Shown in pieces: positions 6,939 to 9,766 of a stretch of DNA of 9,766 nt. Both the position numbers and the translations under genes were made by a program. A model generated the notes under the pieces. It was not told the origin of the DNA, ran no database searches, and saw nothing but the letters and a program-made list of their open reading frames with translations. Each line of letters starts with the position of its first letter. Within the stretch, counting starts at the first letter, position 1. The DNA comes from Actinomycetota bacterium (lineage in GTDB: Bacteria; Actinomycetota; Humimicrobiia; Humimicrobiales; Humimicrobiaceae), in assembly GCA_014360385.1 (NCBI GenBank), contig JACIXO010000024.1, positions 1 to 9,766 on the forward strand, written 5' to 3'.

Positions 6939-7244
6939 ATGTCCAGGTCACTGAAAAAAGGGCCTTTTGTAGATCCAAAACTTATGTTGAAGATAAGAAA
7001 GTTGAACGAGGAAGGACAGAAAAAGATTATAAAAACCTGGTCGAGGGATTCTACTATTTTCCCGGAGATGGTAGGGCATACTATTGCTGTGCATGATGGA
7101 AGAAAGCATGTTCCTATTTTTATATCTGAGGCAATGGTTGGTCATAAACTGGGAGAGTTTGCTCCAACAAGGAGCATAAAGCCTCATGCGTATAAAGGGA
7201 AAAGTGAAAAGACTACTGCTGTAAAGAAGGCTAAGAAAAAGTAA
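6939..7244 (+). CDS. rpsS: 30S ribosomal protein S19
   Basis: S19 is a 30S head protein that pairs with S13 and contacts the A-site tRNA region and the intersubunit bridge. The ATG start gives MSRSLKKGPFVDPKLM, the family N-terminus, and a length of 101 residues against a usual 90-95. The core TWSRDSTIFPEMVGHTIAVHDGRKHVPIFISEAMVGHKLGEFAPTR is diagnostic. The extra residues are a Lys-rich tail ending KKAKKK, probably rRNA-binding and disordered. The G-rich SD (AGGGGGAG) overlaps the rplB stop codon and sits unusually close to the ATG. The 8-nt gap to rplB suggests coupling. The stop is TAA; a 48-nt spacer precedes rplV. Confidence 0.97.
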   Translation: MSRSLKKGPFVDPKLMLKIRKLNEEGQKKIIKTWSRDSTIFPEMVGHTIAVHDGRKHVPIFISEAMVGHKLGEFAPTRSIKPHAYKGKSEKTTAVKKAKKK

Positions 7245-7252
7245 AAGCACCC

Positions 7253-7272
7253 AAGCAATATAGGAAGCAATA
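7253..7272 (+). repeat. 12-nt-period direct repeat between rpsS and rplV
   Basis: AAGCAATA occurs at 7253-7260 and 7265-7272, a 12-nt period, within the 48-nt spacer. Confidence 0.55.
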
Positions 7273-7277
7273 CAAAG

Positions 7278-7283
7278 AGGAGG
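7278..7283 (+). promoter_or_regulatory. Strong ribosome binding site for the TTG start of rplV
   Basis: AGGAGG lies 9 nt before the TTG at 7293, and no ATG is available nearby that fits the L22 N-terminus. Confidence 0.75.
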
Positions 7284-7292
7284 GTAACTAGT

Positions 7293-7694
7293 TTGGAGGC
7301 AAGAGCTGTAGAGAAATTTATAAGAATATCACCGAGAAAAGTAAAGTATGTTGCAGACCTGGTAAGGAACAAATCTGTAGAAGAAGCTGTAGAAATATTG
7401 TCTCTTACTCCCAGGAGAGCGGCTGTAGCTTTGAAGAAAGCAATCCAGAGTGCTGCAGCTAATGCAGTTGAGAACCATAAGATGAAAGAGGAGAATCTAT
7501 ATATATCCAGGATTATGATAAATGAGGGTCCAACACTAAAGAGGTTTATACCTCGAGCAAGGGGAAGAGCTGATAGAATTTTGAAGAGAACTTCCCACAT
7601 ATTTGTTTATGTTTCCGAGCGTGTTTCTTTGCATAGGAAACCTGAGAGCAAACCTAAGGAGGTAAGCAAGAGTGGGGCAAAAGGTAAATCCTAA
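7293..7694 (+). CDS. rplV: 50S ribosomal protein L22
   Basis: L22 binds all 23S rRNA domains and forms part of the exit-tunnel constriction with L4. A TTG start preceded by AGGAGG gives MEARAVEKFIRISPRKVKYVADLVRNKSVEEA, the classic L22 opening. The core continues with TPRRAAVALKKAIQSAAANA and the tunnel beta-hairpin region GPTLKRFIPRARGRADRI, ending with HIFVYVSE. The 133 residues exceed the usual ~110-115: about 20 extra C-terminal residues (Lys/Ser/Pro-rich, ending GAKGKS) overlap the rpsC SD and start. The tail may exist partly because it carries the rpsC translation signal. The overlap with rpsC is 23 nt. The stop is TAA. Confidence 0.97.
   Translation: MEARAVEKFIRISPRKVKYVADLVRNKSVEEAVEILSLTPRRAAVALKKAIQSAAANAVENHKMKEENLYISRIMINEGPTLKRFIPRARGRADRILKRTSHIFVYVSERVSLHRKPESKPKEVSKSGAKGKS
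7655..7663 (+). promoter_or_regulatory. Consensus ribosome binding site of rpsC embedded in rplV coding sequence
   Basis: TAAGGAGGT lies 8 nt before the GTG at 7672 and encodes part of Pro-Lys-Glu-Val in the rplV tail. It decides the GTG start of rpsC. Confidence 0.85.
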
Positions 7695-8364
7695 TGGTCT
7701 AAGATTGGGAATAAATAAGACCTGGCAATCAAGGTGGTTTAGTACGAAGGACTATGCCCGTCTTTTGTGGGAAGATATAAGAATAAGGGGAATCATAGAA
7801 GACCAACTTTCAAATGCTGGTATTGCTAAGATAGATATTGAGAGAACAGCTGAAGAGGAAGTAAAGGTTGATGTTCATACCTCTAAGCCTGGTATGGTAA
7901 TTGGTAAGAGGGGTGCTACTGTCAATGATATAAGGAACATGATTGAAAAGGAAATAGGAAGGGTTGTTCAACTCAACATTATTGAAGTAAAAAACCCTGA
8001 ACTTAACGCAAAACTGGTTGCAGAGGGAATAGCTTCACAGCTTGAAGGGAGAGTTAGTTTCAGAAAGGCAATGAAAAAGGCAATTGCTCTTGCAATGAAG
8101 GCTGGTGCTAAGGGAATAAAAGTTCAGTGTTCTGGTAGGCTTGGTGGTGCTGAGATGGCAAGAAGCGAATGGTATAGAGAAGGAAGAGTTCCGCTTCATA
8201 CTTTACGAGCAGATATTGATTATGGATTTGCCGAGGCCAAGACAACTTTTGGCAAGATTGGAGTCAAGGTCTGGATCTATTTGGGTGATACATTACTTGA
8301 CAGGGAGGGGTCTGAGATAGCTGAAACTTCTGAAGAAAGAGAAGTAGAGAAAGTTTCTAATTAG
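7672..8364 (+). CDS. rpsC: 30S ribosomal protein S3
   Basis: S3 lies at the mRNA entry channel of the 30S subunit and contributes to the ribosomal helicase activity. The GTG start yields MGQKVNPNGLRLGINKTWQSRWF, the standard S3 N-terminus. The 230 residues fit the family (about 210-235). A type II KH domain is visible with the GxxG loop GKRG at 78-81 in MVIGKRGATV. The C-terminal domain has GRLGGAEMARSEWYREGRVPLHTLRADIDYGFAEA and GVKVWIYLGD. The last ~25 residues are acidic and probably flexible. Its start and SD lie inside rplV, so translation is likely coupled. The stop TAG overlaps the rplP SD, and rplP begins 14 nt later. Confidence 0.98.
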   Translation: MGQKVNPNGLRLGINKTWQSRWFSTKDYARLLWEDIRIRGIIEDQLSNAGIAKIDIERTAEEEVKVDVHTSKPGMVIGKRGATVNDIRNMIEKEIGRVVQLNIIEVKNPELNAKLVAEGIASQLEGRVSFRKAMKKAIALAMKAGAKGIKVQCSGRLGGAEMARSEWYREGRVPLHTLRADIDYGFAEAKTTFGKIGVKVWIYLGDTLLDREGSEIAETSEEREVEKVSN

Positions 8365-8378
8365 GGGAGAGTGTTACT

Positions 8379-8801
8379 ATGTCACCTGTATTAATGCCAA
8401 AGAGAGTAAAGCATAGAAAAGAGCAGAGGGGAAGAATGAAAGGTATAGCCAAGGGGGGAAACAGGCTAACCTTTGGTGAATATGGCCTTCAGGCTCTTGA
8501 ACCCGGGTGGATAAGTGCTAGGCAAATTGAGGCAGCAAGGATAGCTCTTACTAGATATATTAAAAGAGGAGGGAAAGTCTGGATCAATATTTTTCCTCAC
8601 AAGCCAGTTACTAAAAAGCCTGCTGAGACCAGGATGGGTGGAGGTAAGGGCTCTCCTGAAATGTGGGTTGCAGTAGTTAAGCCTGGTAGAATTATGTTTG
8701 AGCTATCCGGGGTCAGTGAGGAAATTGCAAAAGAGGCTATGAGACTCGCATCTCACAAGCTACCAATTAAGACCCGATTTGTTTGCGAAGAGAAGCTTTA
8801 G
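8379..8801 (+). CDS. rplP: 50S ribosomal protein L16
   Basis: L16 sits near the A site and the peptidyl transferase centre and is a late-assembling 50S protein needed for tRNA accommodation. The 140 residues match the usual 136-144. MPKRVKHRKEQRGRMKG and GEYGLQALEPGWISARQIEAARIALTR are diagnostic, as is PHKPVTKKPAETRMGGGKGSPEMWVAVVKPGRIMFEL. I keep the ATG at 8379 because GGGGAG (8364-8369) lies 9 nt upstream; the internal ATG at 8394 would start directly at MPKRV but has no SD. The stop is TAG. A 201-nt non-coding spacer follows, the largest in the window. Confidence 0.97.
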   Translation: MSPVLMPKRVKHRKEQRGRMKGIAKGGNRLTFGEYGLQALEPGWISARQIEAARIALTRYIKRGGKVWINIFPHKPVTKKPAETRMGGGKGSPEMWVAVVKPGRIMFELSGVSEEIAKEAMRLASHKLPIKTRFVCEEKL

Positions 8802-8803
8802 TG

Positions 8804-8829
8804 TTTTCATTATTTAGTTTTCATTATTT
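8804..8829 (+). repeat. Two perfect 12-nt copies at a 14-nt period after rplP
   Basis: TTTTCATTATTT occurs at 8804-8815 and 8818-8829, separated by AG. It starts 2 nt after the rplP stop. Confidence 0.85.
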
Positions 8830-8849
8830 TGTAATGGGTTAATAGTTAA

Positions 8850-8875
8850 AAATTATAGTTTTAAATTATAGTTTT
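8850..8875 (+). repeat. Perfect 13-nt tandem dimer in rplP-rpmC spacer
   Basis: AAATTATAGTTTT occurs at 8850-8862 and 8863-8875 with no gap and no mismatch. Each copy carries a -10-like TATAGT. The first lies 19 nt after TTGTAA (8829-8834), a marginal promoter-like pair. Confidence 0.88.
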
Positions 8876-8909
8876 CAGACATGATTTACTGACAGATTCT
8901 TAGGAGAAA

Positions 8910-8928
8910 TTAAGATCGATATTCTTAA
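8910..8928 (+). repeat. Small inverted repeat in rplP-rpmC spacer
   Basis: TTAAGA (8910-8915) and TCTTAA (8923-8928) flank a 7-nt loop. The 6-bp A-T-rich stem is weak and has no adjacent T-run, so it is not a clear terminator. Confidence 0.35.
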
Positions 8929-8937
8929 GGCTAGTTT

Positions 8938-8966
8938 TTGGCAATATTTATTTTTAGAATTATTTT
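8938..8966 (+). promoter_or_regulatory. Weak candidate promoter upstream of rpmC
   Basis: TTGGCA (8938-8943, 5 of 6 to the -35 consensus) is followed after 17 nt by TATTTT (8961-8966, 4 of 6 to the -10 consensus). The start would be about 30 nt before rpmC. A chance match in A+T-rich DNA is quite possible. Confidence 0.22.
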
Positions 8967-8973
8967 TAGAATT
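8950..8973 (+). repeat. Perfect 12-nt tandem dimer upstream of rpmC
   Basis: ATTTTTAGAATT occurs at 8950-8961 and 8962-8973 without a gap. A partial third copy, ATTTTTAG, lies at 8982-8989. Confidence 0.88.
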
Positions 8974-9002
8974 ATTAGAGAATTTTTAGTGGTGTAATAA
9001 AT

Positions 9003-9239
9003 ATGAGAGTAAGTGAACTTAGAGATCTTACAAAAGAAGAGTTAAAATCAAGGCTTTCTGAGCTTAAGAAAGAGATTTTCTCACTTAAATTTCAAAAGGC
9101 TATAGGGCAGTTAGAAAATCCCATGAGAATCAAAAACCTTAAAAGGGATATTGCCAGAATTAATACCTTATTAAGAGAAAAAGAGATTGGCATAGAAGAA
9201 GAAAGAAAACAAAAGATTGGGAGTAGGAAAAAGGCTTAG
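9003..9239 (+). CDS. rpmC: 50S ribosomal protein L29
   Basis: L29 is a small all-helical protein at the exit-tunnel rim beside L23, near the trigger factor/SRP docking site. The ATG start gives MRVSELRDLTKEELKSRLSELKKEIFSLKFQKAIGQLENPMRIK, which carries the L29 helix-turn-helix pattern, including the F-x-L-x-F and G-Q-L-E-N-P elements. The 78 residues are longer than the usual ~65-70; the extra is a charged tail, EEERKQKIGSRKKA. The SD is poor: GTGGTG (8989-8994) lies 8 nt upstream. The 201-nt A+T-rich spacer before it is unusual, since rplP and rpmC are normally adjacent. The stop is TAG; rpsQ starts 43 nt later. Confidence 0.95.
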   Translation: MRVSELRDLTKEELKSRLSELKKEIFSLKFQKAIGQLENPMRIKNLKRDIARINTLLREKEIGIEEERKQKIGSRKKA

Positions 9240-9260
9240 TTTTTGCTAGCATTTTTCTAG
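9240..9260 (+). repeat. Near-tandem T5-CTAG duplication after rpmC
   Basis: TTTTTGCTAG (9240-9249) and TTTTTCTAG (9252-9260) differ by one inserted G, at a 12-nt period. Confidence 0.5.
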
Positions 9261-9268
9261 AAATTTTG

Positions 9269-9275
9269 AAGGAGG
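9269..9275 (+). promoter_or_regulatory. Strong ribosome binding site for the TTG start of rpsQ
   Basis: AAGGAGG lies 6 nt before the TTG at 9282 and fixes this start. Confidence 0.85.
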
Positions 9276-9281
9276 CTATTT

Positions 9282-9536
9282 TTGGAAAGGGGTAAGAGAA
9301 AAGTTAGGGTAGGAACTGTAGTTAGCAACAAAATGGATAAGACTGTAGTTGTAGAAGTGGAGTCCCATTACCAGCATCCTTTATATAAGAAAATACTGAG
9401 AAAGGTTAAAAAATATAAAGTCCACGATCCTGATAATCAATGTGAGGTGGGCGATGTAGTTAAAGTAATTGAAACCCGACCTCTTAGCAAGACTAAAAGA
9501 TGGAGAGTTCTGGAAATAATAAGGAAAGCTGAATAA
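9282..9536 (+). CDS. rpsQ: 30S ribosomal protein S17
   Basis: S17 is a primary 16S rRNA-binding protein of the 30S body with an OB fold. The TTG start with AAGGAGG gives MERGKRKVRVGTVVSNKMDKT; the G-x-V-x-S-x-K-M-x-K-T pattern is the S17 signature. It continues with VEVESHYQHPLYKKILRKVKKYKVHDPDN, then GDVVKVIETRPLSKTKRWRVLEI. At 84 residues it has normal family length. The stop is TAA. A 109-nt spacer leads to rplN, the usual next gene where the S10 cluster passes into the spc cluster. No anomalies are seen. Confidence 0.97.
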   Translation: MERGKRKVRVGTVVSNKMDKTVVVEVESHYQHPLYKKILRKVKKYKVHDPDNQCEVGDVVKVIETRPLSKTKRWRVLEIIRKAE

Positions 9537-9547
9537 AAAATATGCAG

Positions 9548-9567
9548 AAAGATGTAGCAAAGATGTA
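9548..9567 (+). repeat. 11-nt-period direct repeat between rpsQ and rplN
   Basis: AAAGATGTA occurs at 9548-9556 and 9559-9567. Further on, GGAGAG occurs at 9577-9582 and 9584-9589, and TGGAG/CTCCA (9583-9594) could form a 5-bp stem with a 2-nt loop, which is sterically poor. Confidence 0.55.
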
Positions 9568-9645
9568 CAGACATCAGGAGAGTGGAGAGCTCCAGCAGAG
9601 ACTAGATAACGGTGGTTAAGATAAAGCAAGGAAGGGTAAGTTAAG

Positions 9646-9766
9646 ATGATTCAACAGTATACCAGGGTTAAAGTTGCTGATAATACAGGTGCAAGAGAGT
9701 TAATGTGTATTAGAGTCCTGGGAAGCTCTAGTAAAAAGTATGCCAGGATTGGGGATATTTTTGTAG
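9646..9766 (+). CDS. rplN: 50S ribosomal protein L14, 3'-truncated by window edge
   Basis: L14 binds 23S rRNA near the subunit interface, contacts L19 and helps form an intersubunit bridge. Only the first 40 codons are present: MIQQYTRVKVADNTGARELMCIRVLG, then SSSKKYARIGDIFV. This is the invariant L14 N-terminus (MIQ-x-x-T/S-R-x-x-V-A-D-N-x-G-A). The family length is about 122 residues, so roughly two thirds lie beyond the right edge. The start is ATG. A purine-rich SD (AAGGAAGGG, 9628-9636) lies 9 nt upstream, somewhat farther than in neighbouring genes. It opens the spc part of the cluster; rplX and rplE would be expected next. Confidence 0.96.
   Translation, partial: MIQQYTRVKVADNTGARELMCIRVLGSSSKKYARIGDIFV

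Noticed and set aside
9562..9575. GATGT-ACAG-ACATC hairpin between rpsQ and rplN
   Set aside because: A 5-bp stem without a T-run; a short match of this kind is expected by chance and gives no support for a terminator or protein-binding site.
17..9629. Minus-strand open frames of 60-138 codons across the window
   Set aside because: All lie antisense to strongly conserved genes, lack recognisable domains, and have composition expected of reverse complements of Lys/Glu-rich genes.
1..9766. A novel defence, mobile or metabolic system
   Set aside because: Every open frame on the + strand with a good start is a core translation gene in conserved order; no unexplained gene-sized stretch remains.

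Overview
This window is a bacterial translation-machinery locus read entirely on the + strand. It runs from the 3' part of the str cluster (rpsG-fusA-tuf) straight into the S10 cluster (rpsJ-rplC-rplD-rplW-rplB-rpsS-rplV-rpsC-rplP-rpmC-rpsQ) and the first gene of the spc cluster (rplN). Both edges cut genes: rpsG lacks its first ~20 codons on the left, and rplN has only about 40 codons on the right. All fifteen genes belong to well-known families. I see no RNA gene, mobile element, CRISPR array or convincing Rho-independent terminator.

The DNA is A+T-rich, with Lys/Ile codons ending in A or T and many AGA/AGG arginine codons. Strong GGAGG-type Shine-Dalgarno (SD) sites are frequent, and TTG/GTG starts are common (three TTG and two GTG among 14 visible starts). 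The direct tuf-rpsJ junction, which fuses str to S10, is seen in several non-proteobacterial and deep-branching phyla. I cannot assign the phylum from this window. The Cys-rich insertion in EF-Tu reminds me of Dehalococcoidia-type EF-Tu, but that is memory, not a search.

Layout: rpsG (1-408), spacer of 141 nt, fusA (550-2637), spacer of 120 nt, tuf (2758-3963), rpsJ (4009-4326), rplC (4350-4979 by my start choice), spacer of 133 nt, rplD and rplW overlapping by 14 nt (5113-6025), rplB (6103-6930), rpsS (6939-7244), rplV and rpsC overlapping by 23 nt (7293-8364), rplP (8379-8801), spacer of 201 nt, rpmC (9003-9239), rpsQ (9282-9536), spacer of 109 nt, rplN (9646 onward). The products are 30S proteins (S7, S10, S19, S3, S17), 50S proteins (L3, L4, L23, L2, L22, L16, L29, L14) and the two elongation GTPases EF-G and EF-Tu. 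They are presumably co-transcribed to balance ribosome assembly with elongation-factor supply.

No new biological system is evident. Three things deserve a second look. First, most spacers contain short tandem or near-tandem direct duplications (8-16 nt units), several of them perfect. Second, tuf has markedly different synonymous codon use from its neighbours (GTA 31 of 38 Val codons; no AGG among 22 Arg codons) and the only TGA stop. Third, EF-Tu carries a C-x-C-x4-C-x2-C cluster between its G domain and domain II. The large spacers inside the normally compact S10 cluster (133 and 201 nt) are also unusual.
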